From the NCBI RefSeq assembly GCF_030272615.1, contig NC_081407.1:144464897-144528896 (forward strand): DNA of 64,000 bases. Direction: 5' to 3'. The notes under the pieces were generated by a model. That model made no database searches. It was not told the origin of the DNA and saw only the letters and a list, made by a program, of their open reading frames with translations. Source of the stretch: Cryptomeria japonica (taxonomy: Eukaryota; Streptophyta; Pinopsida; Cupressales; Cupressaceae). Below, piece after piece: positions 11,793-23,784 of the stretch (positions are counted from its first letter, which is position 1; the number at the start of each line of letters is the position of its first letter). The translations under genes were made by a program, and so were the position numbers.

Positions 11793-13058
11793 TTATAAAT
11801 CATAGGATGAGTACTTTTTATTTGCATCATTCAATTTCTCACTAAAGAATGCAACTGGTCTATTTTCTTGACTTAAAACAGCTCCTACTGCAATATTACT
11901 AGCATCACATTCAATAGTAAAAAGCTTATCAAAACTAGGTAAAATGAGCACTGGTTGACTAGCTACTTTGGTTTTCAATAACTCAAACCCCTTATTGGCT
12001 GCACTTGTCCATTGAAACTTTACCTTTACACCCCCTTTGATGGTGTCCAACATTGGAGCACAAATCTCACTGAATCCCCTGATGAACTTTCTATAAAACT
12101 GTGCCAAACCATGAAAGCTTCTGACATCATTGGTTGTCTTAGGAGTTGGCCAGCTGGTTATTGCTGCCACTTTTGAGTGATCCATTTTCAGATTGCCTCC
12201 TGATACAACAAAACCAAGATAGACCAATTCTTGCTTCATAAAATCACATTTTTCAAGATTAATGGTTAGTTGTTCATCAAATAACTGTTTTAAAACATTG
12301 GCTAAATGTTGTAAGTGCTCTTCCTTATTCTTGCTGAAAATAAGAATATCATCTAAATACACTACAACAAATTTGCCAATGAAATCATGTAAAACTTCAT
12401 TAATGAGCCTCATGAATGTGCTGGGAGCATTAGAGAGTCCAAAAGGCATGACTAGCCACTCATAGAGTCCCTCATTTGTTTTGAAAGTTGTCTTCCACTC
12501 ATCCCCCTCCTTGATTCTTATCTGATGGTAGCCACTCTTCAAATCAATCTTGCCGAAATACTGTGCACCCCCCAAACAATCCATCAAATCCTCTATCCTG
12601 GGTATGGGAAATCTGTATCTGATGGTGATTTTGTTTATGGCTCTGGAATCTGTACAAAGCCTCCATGTTCCACCCTTCTTAGGTGCCAACACTGTAGGTA
12701 CTGCACAAGGACTAATGCTTTTCCTAATCAGCCCTTGGTCTAAGAGTTCTTGTATTTGTCTTGCTACCTCTTTGTTTTGTTCAGGGGTCATCTTGTAGGC
12801 TACCTTATTGGGCAAAGAGGCTCTAGGAATGAAGTCAATCTGATGGCTAATGGCTCTAGGAGGTGGTAAGGCTGCAGGTGTACCATCACTGATTATTTGT
12901 TTGAAGTTATCAAGGATTTGTTGCACCTCATATTGTATCTCAACTTTCTTGTCTACCTTGTCTTCCTTGGGTTTCACTATGAGTGCAAATCCTACTCCTT
13001 CACCTTCTTCTAGTGTTTTTATGAACTCTTTCTCATTCACTAACAAGATGTTAGGCAC
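11793..13058 (-). pseudogene. chromovirus reverse transcriptase and start of RNase H
   Basis: A 421-codon open stretch with the whole RT fold: LCTDSRAINKITIRYRFPIP, KIDLKSGYHQIRI, the catalytic VVYLDDILIFS (YLDD) and the thumb 'FHGLAQFYRKFI'. RNase H starts at TIECDASNIAVGAVLSQ. It would copy element RNA into DNA inside gag particles. The frame stops at SSYDL where E-L-Y is expected, consistent with one base change. This is the longest intact part of the element. Confidence 0.92.
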
Positions 13059-13079
13059 CTTATTGCTGCTCTCTCCTTC

Positions 13080-13460
13080 TTAAATGAGGGATTGAATCTG
13101 ATAGCTTACTCCATCTTTCTGAAAAGAATAGGGGTTTCTTTCCCCATCATGCTGTGCTTTTCAGTCAAACTGCCATGGTCTATCCAATAGCAGGTGGCAA
13201 GCATCCATAGGAAGGATGTCACATAGGATCCTATCTACATATCCCCCAATATGGAAATCTACCTAGGCTTGCTCATTTACCAACACATGTTGTCTCTTAT
13301 TCAACTAGGTGACTTTATATGGCTCCTTGTGTTGTATCCTTGGTAGTTTCAATTTGCTTACTGCTTCTTCTAATATAATGTTATCTATGGATCCTAAATC
13401 TATGATCACCTTACACACCTTTCCCATGATTTTGCACTTAATCCTGAACAATGCTCTTCT
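13080..13460 (-). pseudogene. chromovirus protease region, decayed
   Basis: The minus strand shows an aspartic-protease-like motif V-I-I-D-L-G-S (D-S-G-S expected) near 13400-13425, then D-I-L-P-M-D-A-C-H-L-L-L-D-R-P-W near 13180-13230, in a frame broken by several stops. Gypsy proteases cut the gag-pol polyprotein. The active-site change and the stops indicate a dead copy. Confidence 0.65.
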
Positions 13461-13679
13461 TTATGAGGCCTCTGTACTATGTGGTTTCTTCATTAACACT
13501 CTCTTGATCATCAAACTCTCACCATCTTCTGAAGCTAGGTGGTTCAATGTTGAAGTTCTGGTACTACATCCATCTTCCTGAACATAATTTACCTTCTTTT
13601 CACCTCCATAGGATGAACTAGGCTTCTCTGGGCATCTATAGGCAGGGTGGCCCAACTTTTGGCAGTTATAGCATTTCAT
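13461..13679 (-). pseudogene. chromovirus gag CCHC zinc knuckle
   Basis: MKCYNCQKLGHPAYRCPEKP is a perfect C-x2-C-x4-H-x4-C knuckle, which binds the element RNA in gag. It lies between the gag capsid fragments and the protease, as expected. Confidence 0.85.
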
Positions 13680-13819
13680 GGTTGAGAAGTAGGACCCTCT
13701 CCTTGGTCCATTAGATCTACCTCTGCTCGAGTTGCTTGATCCCCTACCCCTATAGTTGGGTTTGCTCTGAGAATCCCCACTTTGCTCAATAAGCTTAGAC
13801 TCTCCCTGGGACCGTTGAT

Positions 13820-14649
13820 TTATGTTTCTTCCCCCAAAACTGCCTCTATGGCCTCTACCATTTCTTCCCTACTTCTTCCTCTATTTTTTTGTTCTTGCTT
13901 TCTCCTACCTTTCTCTTCCACCTTAAGTGCCAATTGATAGCACTTGTGCACGGTTTGTGGGCACAACAAGCTCATCTCTTTCTGGATGTTCCATCTTAAC
14001 CCATTCAAATACCTTGCCAATTTGATACTCTCATCCTCTACTACTCTAGATCTCATGCACAATTTCTAAAACTCTTCAGTGTAGCTACTGACATCTAGGT
14101 CTTTTGTCTCAAGTTTTGTCTTTTCTTGTGAATTTGTATCTCATAGTCTTCAGGAAGGTAGGTCTCTTTGATTTTGGCTACCATTGCTTTCCAAGTGGCT
14201 AGTGGTTGCTTACCTACTTTCACCCTTTCCTCTTGGATGAATTTCCACTATGTTAAGGCTGCCCCTCTCAGCCTTGATTTTGCCACCTTGACCTTTTGTG
14301 CTTCAGTCACTCCATCACACTCAAAATGGTTTTCTAACCCTTTAAGCCACTCTATTAGAGCATCTGGATCCATCTTCCCACTGAAAAGGGCCACTCCTTC
14401 TAAGGTCTTACCACTCATAGCTCTCAAGGCTTTCAAGAATGGTTATTTCTCAATGACAGGGTCGGGCATGGGGACTTCATCATCTATTGCCATCATTTTA
14501 CCCTGATCTCCAACCTTATCATGGACTTCTTCAGTTTTGACTTCTACTTCAGCTAGTTTCATTGCTAGTTGGTCTAATCTCTCTCTGAGTGCCCTATTTT
14601 CCTCTTCTTGGTCCTCAACCTTCTTAGCCAATTCTACATTGGTCACCAT
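13820..14649 (-). pseudogene. chromovirus gag, in pieces
   Basis: Three fragments in order. At 14649-14443 there is a coiled-coil-like charged N-terminus (heptad-like E/K/L runs). At 14436-14248 there is a capsid start with L-F-S-G-K-M-D-P-D-A-L-I-E-W-L and H-F-E. At 14062-13820 there is the capsid end (RYLNGLRWNIQKEMSLL). Together they match a Retrotrans_gag domain. Frameshifts and stops separate them. Confidence 0.75.
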
Positions 14650-14685
14650 GTTTGCCTAATGTGTCTTTCTCTTGAATCTTTTGTT

Positions 14686-14698
14686 GGCTTTGATACCA
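14686..14698 (-). other. chromovirus primer-binding site, initiator tRNA-Met type
   Basis: The minus strand reads TGGTATCAAAGCC, three bases inside the 5' LTR. It differs at one base from the classic plant iMet PBS (TGGTATCAGAGCC). Confidence 0.85.
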
Positions 14699-14701
14699 CT
14701 A

Positions 14702-16866
14702 TGATAGGGAGCTTACTAGGAAAGTACTCACAAGGCTAATTTTGCTCGATAAGGGTCAATTTATTACCCCAAATACTTGTAGAGTCTGTTGTGTATAACT
14801 ACTCAATCTATCTTGTTGTTGTAATGCCACGTACTCCATGGTTTACTTGCCTAACAAACTCCCTTTTTGGTGATGACTCTCGCCCATGCACAGATCTACT
14901 CAAAATGCTTATTCCTTCCAACTACACTTTCTCATGCTTGGCTCTTCGGGCATTCAACCTTAGGTTTTAGAGTGTACTAGGGGTCTTCCACATGCAAATG
15001 TAGGGCAGTAAGGTATTGTTCACCGTTGAATGCTCATAATCTTGTTTGAGGTCTATATCCCTTAACTTGCTCAAATTCATTAACAAGGCTCAACTACCCC
15101 CAACTGAGGTTGCACACTATCTAGGAGTCCCAAGTACACTTGTTGGATTGCTTGGATTGCTCTCAATATGTTTCATAAGTCTCCAAGTTTCATTTTTCCA
15201 TTGGGTTCATGCATTTGACAAAAAACTAGTCATTTGTGTGTTATGCAGTCCTAGAGGGCTACTAGCCCATGGAGGCCTAATTGGCCTTATTTTGCTCCTA
15301 CCAGTCAATGATGGTCATTTTCTCCCTCAAGATTGTTTTGAATGATGTATTAGGGGTGTATGCTCAAATATTTTCAAGGTTTAGCCCACTGTTAGTGCAG
15401 ATTTAAGACTGTCCACCTTTTGTGGCATATTTGGAGGGTTTGGTAGGGTTTGGAGTAAGTAATGTTAGAAAGTGTCTCTAACTCCACTCTTCAAGCCTCC
15501 ACAATGGTTTAGGATCTCTACCACATCTTAAAGAACCTTCCCCTACTTTTTTCTTGCAAGTAAAATCTCAAACACTTGGCAAGCAAGTGGGAAAACAGTA
15601 AACTGCCCTGTCACTGTCCTTTTTCTGCCTTTTACTAGTCAACAACATTTGCACTTTGGGACTTGCAAGAATGAAGAGTTTGGAAATGGGAAAGTACCTC
15701 ATTGAGGTCTTAAAACATATAACACTCCTCCTATTATATTTCCTTCAAGATGCAAGGCTTGGATGATGCTTTTGGACACATCCCAATGAGCATTTTACAA
15801 GATACCAATCACAAAATAGTGAACACACTGTTTGTTTACAAAAATAGGAATGTTTGATACAACAAGTTTAATCCAACAAGCCAAGGTTATGCTCAACACT
15901 CTGGACCATACTTCCATATCACTGCCTCATTGATTTGTTCATTCCAAATTACTTTTGGATGACAATCTTGAGTTTTAACCATGAACTAGCCTAGTTGCTC
16001 CAACTTGCCTAGTTCACACTCAAATGCATCTTCAAACCACTTTTCTGGCACAAAAAGAAAGATATGTACATTATATACACATAGATCAACTTGGAAGAAT
16101 CCATTGGAGGGATCCAGACCTGGATCAACCAAGTTGATGCATTTTACAACTCCAAACCCCTGGCAAGGCAACAGGTTCCCAGTTTACAAACATTTTTATA
16201 CAAACACCTTGCAAATGAAAAACCAATGAAAAAATTACATAGGAAGCTTTATTACATCAACATTTCAACTTCCAAAAAGGTACAGTACGGAATTGCACAG
16301 CTACAGTATGGACTGCTCTTCAAAGGAAGGAAAAACAGTCATAAAATTTAAAAAAACATGATTTTTATTAAGTCTCACTTGTAAATACAAACACCAACCA
16401 TTTCCAAGGCAAAGGGAGGCCTTATATATTTTCTCTAGTTGGTTTTCAAGCCCTATTACATACATGAGGCTTCCATAACTTCATTTTGCAAGAAAATGAC
16501 AATTTTGACAACTTTTCGAGCCAAATGACAACTTTTCTTGCTCACAAAGGCATTTTTGACAACCTAGCCTTATCAACTTGCCTAAACAACTTAGACATGC
16601 TTAAAAACACTAAACAAACATGTTTCAATGCTCTTGAAGACATTAGGAGACCTTTTTGGCAAATTTTCACTTTTTTGCCAAAAATTGTCAACTCAAGGCC
16701 TAAAAGGCAAAACTTGATCTCTAGAGCCCAAAATGAGATCAAAACCACTAAACATGACCCAAAACAACTTAAAAAAACATAAACAACCTAACACAAGACT
16801 TTACAAACATAAAATTATTAAATACTCAAAAATGGGAGTTTTACTCAACTAGGTGCTCCTGCACCA
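14702..16866 (-). repeat. chromovirus 5' LTR
   Basis: This 2,165-bp partner of 7873-10039 starts TGATAGGGAGCTT and ends ..CCTGCACCA on the plus strand, with CCTTC following. It would hold the element promoter for minus-strand transcription. Confidence 0.9.
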
Positions 16867-17188
16867 CCTTCACTTTCGAACTGCAAAATTTTTCCCAAGC
16901 CAATAGAGGGATTTTATCTTGTTCATTAGCTACATTCCAAAAGAATTTTATCATTTTCTGTTTGATCACATTGATGATTTTGTTGTGAATTTTTAGGCAT
17001 GACATTGAGAAGATGGGGATGGCTGAGACAACTGTTTTTAACATTAGAATTCTACCTGCCAAAGTCAGCCATTTACTTTTCCATCCCTCCAATTTGTTGA
17101 AGCAGCTTTCAACCAAATTTTTTCAAATTGGTGAATTACTAGCACCTCCAAATAAGGGAACACCTAAAAAATTTGGTAGAGTTCCTAG
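16867..17188 (-). pseudogene. LINE ORF2, end of RT, between the two insertions
   Basis: The minus frame has GWKSKWLTLAGRILMLKTV and W..FCSSKVK, the conserved post-RT segment of plant LINEs. Just before the solo LTR comes T-L-P-N-F-L-G-V-P-L-F-G, the 'LGTLP..YLGIPL' motif. The segment is 322 bp of LINE trapped between the chromovirus and the solo LTR. Confidence 0.85.
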
Positions 17189-17970
17189 TGTTTATGGTGA
17201 AAATGGATAAAAACAATAACAATATTGAAAGGCTAAATGAATTCAACCACAAAACCCTAGCCTAACAACAACAAAGATCCACCATAACATATGAAGATTA
17301 CCTAAGACAATGCAAATCAAATGAAATCATAAAGATTATACCATCACATGTCCAATAGGGTTTGAATCTCCATTCTTCCTATCTCCATTGATCTTGCTTG
17401 ATATAATTGCTCTCAGATTTTGTGTGCACAAGAGCTCAACAAAGAACGGAAATGTGGTTGCAAGTAGGATCGTAGTGTAGTCAATTGCATAAAAGATGAT
17501 TAGAATGCATTGAACGATTAGGGTTGATAATGAGGGAAGCATCTCCTTATATAGAAGACACTATATGAAATGGAGGGATAAAATTGAGAGGTGTAAAAGG
17601 AGGTCGGCTATGATTAGAGGGTAGGTAAAAGAAATAATAAAATAATGAAAGGGTAGGTAGTGTATGAATTAAGAGATGAATGACATGAGTCATGGGTAGA
17701 AAAGGTTAATGAATTAAATAAATAAATAAAGATTTATTTAATTAATAGAAGAAGTGGGATAATTAAATAAATAAAAATATTTATTTAATTTAGGAAAAGG
17801 ATAATTTAAATAAATAAATGTATTTATTTAAATGAGAAATAAGGCTAGAAGAGGATAAATGAATTAATTAAATAAATAAAGATTTATTTAATTAATAGAA
17901 GAATTAAGCTTAGATAATTAAATAAATAAAATATTTATTTAATTAGACTGGACAATTTTGGGTGTCTACG
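17189..17970 (-). mobile_element. solo LTR of the 28-39 kb gypsy family, inside the LINE
   Basis: It starts TGTTTATGGTGAAAATGG and ends ..GGGTGTCTACG. It aligns throughout with the LTRs at 28187-28943 and 38381-39132, including the run of AT palindromes. No internal region or partner LTR is present, so it arose by LTR-LTR recombination. The flanks CCTAG and CCCAG are probably a TSD with one later change, and the last base (CG for CA) has also changed. Confidence 0.85.
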
Positions 17971-18960
17971 CCCAGCTTCATGCCAAGAATGTTGCTAATT
18001 TCCCTCTGTTTAGGAGGTGGAGTGTAGAAGAAAAAAATCTTAGATTTGAGCCAATTCACTTTTTGTCCTGACACTTGTTCATAATTATCAATCACCCGTT
18101 TTACAGTCCAAGCTTCCCTTGTTGAGGCCTCTCCATCCAAGAAAGTATCATCAGTGAATTGCAGGCGAGTCAAAGGATCCACCCCTGCAACAATCCTTAT
18201 ACCCTTCCACCGGTCGGCTTTACATTCTTTCAAAATCAAACACCCCAACACTTTTGCCATAATAATGAAGAGAAAAGGGGACAATGGGTCCCCCTATCTC
18301 AAACCCTTGTTGGAAGAGAAGAAACCCTGAGGGCTCCCATTGATAAGGATTGAGAACCTAGGGGATTTAATACAACTTTCTATCCAGGCTATTCAAACCG
18401 GGTCAAAAACAAATTTTGCAAGAACTTTTAGTAGAAAATCTCTATTAACCTCATCACAAGCTTTCCTTATATCCACTTTTATCATCATATTCTCCTTTTT
18501 AGAAAGACGTATACAATGAATTGCCTCATGTGCCAGGATAATACCTTCATAAATTGATCTACCAGGGGCAAAACCACTCTATTTTGGGGAAATAACATCT
18601 TCCATAATACATTTTAGCCTATTGGCTATCACTTTAGAGATCACTTTGTAGATCTTGTTGCACAAAGAAATGGGTATGAAGTCATGGAAGCTAGATAAGT
18701 TTTCCTTTTTTGGGATCAATGCTATGAAAGTGTTGTTAAAGTCCTTAAGAATGAAACCACCTATTCTAGACTCCTCTACAACTGCCCATAAATCATTTGC
18801 CAGAATGTCCCAGAAATGTTGAAAGAAAAGAGCTGGGAACCCATCCGGTCTTGGAGCTTTGTCAGCTCCCATGTCAAAAACTGCAGTCTTTACTTCCTCC
18901 ATCGACACAACCCTAAGTAACATCTTGTTGTGCTACTCCTTCACATAGGAGGGAAAGATA
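17971..18960 (-). pseudogene. LINE ORF2 reverse transcriptase core
   Basis: Frames at 18923-18579 and 18284-17971 hold the RT palm and fingers: ADKAPRPDGFPALFFQ, FIALIPKKE, F-x-PISLCN-IYK, a degraded 'KVDIRKA-D' and LQFTDDTFL (F-A/T-D-D catalytic box). Stops lie at 18579 and in the 18285-18578 interval. The region would prime cDNA synthesis at nicked target DNA. Confidence 0.88.
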
Positions 18961-19385
18961 TCCATAATAGATCGCACTTCTTGGTCTGCCCTTGCCTCCC
19001 CATTGAAAGCACTCGAGAAGAAGTTCACCGCCTCACTATTGATGGAATCTTGATCAGTTAATAGCTCTCCCGCCATATTATGTACAGTGAAATTTTTGTT
19101 ATAGTTCCTCTTGACCTTTGTAGAGGTGTGGAAGAATTTAGTATTTATGTCACCTTCCTTCAGCCACGTCTCACGTGATTTCTGTCTCCAGAAGGTCTCT
19201 TATCTTGCTAGGACTTCCAAATACACCTTATTAAGTTGTTTCTCTCTCAAGAATGCCAATTCATCCATGCCTTGAAGAATAATTTGTTCGTGTAGAGTTT
19301 TTAATTCTTCCTCTAGACTCAGTTTCTCATTAAAGATGTTTTTGAAAGACTCTCTATTCCACTTTTTGAGTTGTTCTTTTACAAA
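18961..19385 (-). other. LINE ORF2 linker between endonuclease and RT
   Basis: This is LINE sequence with many stops on the minus strand. Position and charged composition fit the usual linker between the endonuclease and RT domains. Confidence 0.6.
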
Positions 19386-20205
19386 TTAAAGTTTTTTGAA
19401 GAACATAAAAGCCTTATTACCTAGTTTTTCGGGGGGCAGATTCCACCATGTCTCCACCAAAGATCTTAAATTGTTATCCCTTAGCCACATATATTCAAAT
19501 TTGAAAGGACATCTATCAAGGGCTCTTTCATCCTGTATTCGAATACCAATGGGGTAATGGCCTGACCCCGTGAATGGTAAAATATCAGCAATACATGCCC
19601 ACTGATGAGAGGACCAGTCACTAGCTACAAAGAATCTGTTAGTCTTTCTGCTATGTTTAAAAAACCACTTCTTATGTTTGTCCAAGTGAATTCCCTAGTT
19701 TTGAAGGGGATTTCAATTAATCCTGACTCTGTGATGAAAGAGCCAAAATATAAGTTACTTTGCCTCATCCAACCATTACCAACCATTTTGTCTGATGGTC
19801 GAATCAAAGCATTGAAGTCACCCCCTATTAGAAAATGAGTAACAGTATCCTATCTTAGACATCTTGAGATGCCATTCCACAACTGTTTTTTTAAGGAGGG
19901 GTTGTTTGGGCCATAGACATTAATTAAGAACAGTTGTAGTTGAAGTTGCTTCGAGTGAATTCACACCCATTGCCACTAGTGTCCCTACTTAATAATGCTT
20001 ACATCCACAAGGGACTCATTCCATAAGATGGCTAGGTGCATTTCCATTTTTTAAATTTACTATAAAAGGTTTCAAAATCTTCAGACTTAATTTTTGTTTC
20101 TTGTAGGCAAACAAGATCTGGACGAAACTGATCAAGGCATCTCTTAATCAGTCTAACCTTGTCAGGGGCATTGCAGCCCCTGACATTCCATGAAAGGAGC
20201 CTCAT
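19386..20205 (-). pseudogene. LINE ORF2 start, APE-type endonuclease
   Basis: The ATG at 20205 opens with MRLLSWNVRGCN, the hallmark start of plant LINE endonucleases. It is followed by LVCLQETKI (catalytic Glu), IGGDFNALI (Asp-Asn), a degraded 'R.FVASDW' and TGSGHYPI, which stands for S-D-H-Y-P. The Asp before the catalytic His is therefore lost. The domain nicks target DNA. Several stops break the frame near 19625-20000. Confidence 0.87.
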
Positions 20206-20306
20206 TGCTTTCGGGAAGAGACCACGTCCCTTCCCGATCTAAGTTTGAGTTTGCTTTGGCCAGCAACATTACCTGCAATCTCCCAACTAACTCTATTGGA
20301 TTTGGG

Positions 20307-22105
20307 TCATCTTTTCTTACTCTCACCTATCTTTACCTTAGTATTTTGAGCCAAAGTCATTTCCAGGGTTCTCTTATCCGACACCCCTCCTATGGAAAGA
20401 AGTCCCATGTCATCCTCTCCCAGCGAATTATCAGATAGTTCTCCCTTGGATTCTGACAAAATCAGGTCACCTCCACTGTCTTTCACCCCTTCAAAGGATG
20501 CATCTAGGTTTATAATGGGAGAAATTTGGATATCCTTAAAGATTGTTTCCTCCACAATCTGTTCAATTATTAGAGGTGTAAATGAGAGTTTGTCCTCTTG
20601 TAAGTGTTTCCTTTCTTGAGGCACCTCATTGTGTTCTTTAGGCAAATCCTCCATTTGAGTCTCAGGGACTACAGTCTCTTCTTCTTCTGCCATGTAACTA
20701 GCTTGAAAAATATGAGGGGACACATTGCTTTCCTCTTCGGTGTGATCAACATTTTGCTTATGATTCTCTGAATAAATTAGATCCATAGCACTTAAACCAA
20801 TGGTTGGGGCCCAAATGTTTCCCACTGCATCCATCCCCTTACTCTGCAATTGAGGATCACTATATTGATTTTGGATTGTTACAAAATCTGAACCGACAGT
20901 GTTTGTTAGTGTTATCCGGTCTTTTACATATGATCATCAATCAGGCCTTTACTAGAACAAAGAGATGTTATTGTATTCTGATCCGGCTCATAACACATCC
21001 TAGAATGTTGCAAAACATTCCAATCCAATGTTTCCCAATGATGTTCTGAGTCCTTTTGTTTTGAAAGTCATTATATCCTCTGCCAGTTCATCTTGGACTT
21101 GAGACTTTCCTTTGTCTCCAATTTTGCAATCCCCTTTAGCATGGGCAAAAGAGTTACAATCTGAGCATGTTGCCATACTTTCTTCCAGGACCACCTTTTG
21201 CGCCCAGATCCTTGAACTCGTCTTGATTTCTATTGTGTCTGGTAAGTCATGCACCGGGTCCCAATCAATTTATATCCGTGAGACCATACTAAAATCCGTA
21301 GGGTCTACAAATTCCTCAACTTTTTTGAAAGAGCCTAGGTTTTCTCCCATTTTCTTTAGGGTTTCTGTGTTCTTATATTCCTGAGGCAGTCTTGGAAATT
21401 TAATCCATATTGGCACCCTATTGATGTTTTTTGTGTTTGGATTGAAATTTGGCTTCCATTTGAGAATGCTAAAGCCTTTTCCATCCATAAAGAAAGGTCC
21501 ATTGTCAAGAATCCACTCCCTATCCATATTAGTAGGGCATATAACCAGGAAAAAGCCATTTTCTATTATTTTTAGTTCTACACCCTCCCCCCAAATTGTG
21601 TCACACCATGATCTGATTTTTGATAGAGACAACCACGAACGCCCCCTTTTCAGGAAAAGAGCATGTGTATGAAGAAAATTGATATTGTCACCCCATTCAC
21701 CATTCGAGATTTCAATGTTCAGGACTCTATTATAGATAGAGTTAGGGCATACCTCTAACACTTTCACAACTTCCCTCAAAGGCTTTTGCTTCCAAAATTT
21801 CTCTTGCACCTTCTTGAAATCCACCTTCTTACGGTTCCTTAGGGCCTCATATCCTCCGAAACTGTCAGCGATAATTCCTCTGTCGTTACTCTTAAAACCA
21901 CTTGTTGTCGTCCTCCTTTGTTGCACATTCTCCGAACCCTTCCATGACCAAGATTGGTCTCAAAATACTGCGTGGGTATCTCTGAAATGGCCACAGTTTC
22001 CATTCCTATTCCTCGGCCATTTTTCATTGAAGCCTTCGCTCTATCTGAAACCCTCATGGCGTTTGAAGCCCTGCTAGGGTCGATCCGCCATTTTTTCATC
22101 AACAA
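20307..22105 (-). pseudogene. LINE ORF1, DUF4283-like with CCHC knuckle
   Basis: The ATG at 22105 opens a frame that shifts near 21920 into a 218-residue stretch (21926-21270). That stretch has the DUF4283 pattern: FLHTHALFLKRGRSWLSLSK, I-W-x-K-F-P-x-L-P, F-V-D-P-T. A CCHC knuckle C-S-D-C-N-S-F-A-H-A-K-G-D-C follows at 21000-21254, then an acidic tail to 20307. ORF1 proteins of plant LINEs bind the element RNA. ORF2 begins about 100 bp after ORF1 ends. Confidence 0.82.
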
Positions 22106-22198
22106 CCTCTCTTTGTATTTTTATAAAAACTGCAATTATTGAATTACATTCTTGTTGCACAATCAATATGACTCCTCTTTTCTGGATCTCTGAATTCT

Positions 22199-22216
22199 AA
22201 GATTAACTAATTTATT
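22199..22216. repeat. target-site duplication of the LINE, right copy
   Basis: An identical 18-bp copy of 4713-4730, directly next to the 5' end of the LINE, so the LINE was not 5'-truncated. Confidence 0.85.
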
Positions 22217-23389
22217 AAAGATATGAGACAAACCAATTATTAATTCTCTATGAATTTATAGGTGAAATATATATTCAATTTTTTTTGTTTTCAGTACTAT
22301 TCTTTTGCAAATCTCAAGTGATTGAGTTGAAACATCATTTTTGGGAAAGGTTTGTTTCAGACAATACTCCACATTAGGCCTTTAAAATCACATATCAAGT
22401 TGGGGAGTTTAAGACATATTTTTTGGTTTGTTTTTCATTTTTAGTGCTTTACTTTAAAATATTTGTAGAAGATATAATAGTTTCTTGGGTAGCATTTAAT
22501 GTGTCACAATGTGCAACAATAATCTCAATCACCTTATATATACCTATAGTGATAATATAAAGTTTCTTGAGAGTAGGACACAACCTTTACAGACTCATTT
22601 TTGGAGTTGGAACTTGAAATAGAAGTAGTTTTAGGTATTGTTATTCCAAGTATAAATGCAACAGTTAAAAGAGTTTATTCTACAACCATTGAACAATATA
22701 AAAAAGATTAATATCATCTTTGAGTACAACAACAAACTAAATTCATTTACATACTATTAACACCTGTATTTCAATATACAAAGAATTATTTTAGTTGCTT
22801 TTATAGCTATAGCATTCCTAGTGCTTTTGCAAATAACCTTGCAAGTATGTTATTTGTGTTAATTTTATATGGTATGTATTAGCTAAATTCACACATATAA
22901 AATGTTGGTCAATTGTTTGTGTTGGAATAGAAACCAAACCAATATGAATTATCCAAGGATGAGCCACAAAATCTTCAAATTCGCACAAGATTCTAATCTA
23001 ACAATAGAGTATGTAAAGGAAATGCATGAATTAAGAAACTATATTTCACACAATTTCCTTTCTTATCTCTATTCTGCATTTAACTTTCTTTGAATGAATG
23101 ATACATTATGTCACTCTTAAATTTTGTATAAGCACAATTTGCAATATGATCAATTAAAACTCAAAGATTATGGTTAAAGAATGATGATGGATGAAGATTG
23201 GATTTATAGATTGTTCTGATATTGATCAATGATGGAGATCATTTGAAACAAATCTAAAGATCAATGGTCAAGAATTGATGAGAGAAATTGGTGGCTAAAA
23301 ATAAGAGTTAACCGATTGCTTGATTTAATGATTGATCATATAAGAGAATAATGAATGAAAGAACTGAAAGAAAGTGTTAGGTGAACCAA
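22217..23389. other. unassigned intergenic sequence
   Basis: AT-rich DNA. A plus-strand stretch near 22590-22710 reads open for about 40 codons, and a 63-codon ORF lies at 22902-23093. Neither shows a recognisable domain. They may be remnants of one old coding sequence, which I cannot support. Confidence 0.35.
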
Positions 23390-23784
23390 AAAAATGGAGG
23401 TGCATGAGAGATAAAAATAGAAACAAATAAATAAATTATTTAATTCCACATGCAGGATGAGAAAATAAATAAAATAATAATTTTGTTTATTTTTAGATAA
23501 AATATATATAGGAAATAAATAACTAAATAAATAATTTTTAATTATAGAAGAAGAGTTAGCTAATTAAATAATTACAAATAATTATTTACTTATAGTAGAC
23601 TAGATGAATAATTAAAAATAAATTAATTAAACAATTAACAACATTTAATTAAAATGAGAAATGGAGGGAAAGTTTGAATTCAAAATATGATGGTGTAACT
23701 TAATTAATTAATTAATAAAATTATTTAATTAATTTAAGAAGAATAAATGATGATTAATACACTAGTCATTTTTCAGTGTCTACA
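23390..23784 (-). repeat. degenerate gypsy LTR, TGTAGACAC family, with polypurine tract
   Basis: The right edge (..CAGTGTCTACA) is followed by TTTGTCTCTCTTTGAG. This is the minus-strand PPT plus LTR start of the family seen at 28944. The same AT palindrome blocks (aattaaataa..ttatttaatt) lie to the left. The sequence to the right (23790-23850) resembles the region next to the PPT in the 28-39 kb element. The left edge is unclear. Confidence 0.55.

Larger units (their letters stand above)
7873..16866 (-). mobile_element. complete Ty3/gypsy chromovirus nested in the LINE
   Basis: An 8,994-bp LTR retrotransposon on the minus strand with 2.17-kb LTRs (TG..CA), a 5-bp TSD, an initiator-Met PBS and a purine tract. 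Its domains run gag, CCHC knuckle, protease, RT, RNase H, integrase, chromodomain. The chromodomain at the integrase C-terminus places it among the chromoviruses (Tekay, Reina, CRM or Galadriel; clade not resolved by eye). Stops and frameshifts interrupt all parts, and the second catalytic Asp of integrase appears changed to Asn. This copy should not be able to move by itself. Confidence 0.92.
4731..22198 (-). mobile_element. full-length plant L1-type LINE, split by two later insertions
   Basis: A non-LTR retrotransposon on the minus strand. Its 5' end is at 22198 and its A-rich 3' end at 4731 (TTTATTTATTTT on the plus strand). It is bounded by an 18-bp perfect TSD. Domains in order are ORF1 (DUF4283-like plus CCHC knuckle), then ORF2 with endonuclease, reverse transcriptase, zf-RVT-like cysteine region and RNase H. 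A gypsy element (7873-16866) and a solo LTR (17189-17970) interrupt ORF2. Removing them and one copy of each 5-bp TSD leaves about 7.7 kb, full length for this clade. Stops and frameshifts in both ORFs show it is dead. The C-terminal RNase H is typical of many plant L1 elements. Confidence 0.9.

Noticed and set aside
20392-20619. Plus-strand ORFs across 20190-21670
   Set aside because: They are shadows of LINE ORF1 on the opposite strand.
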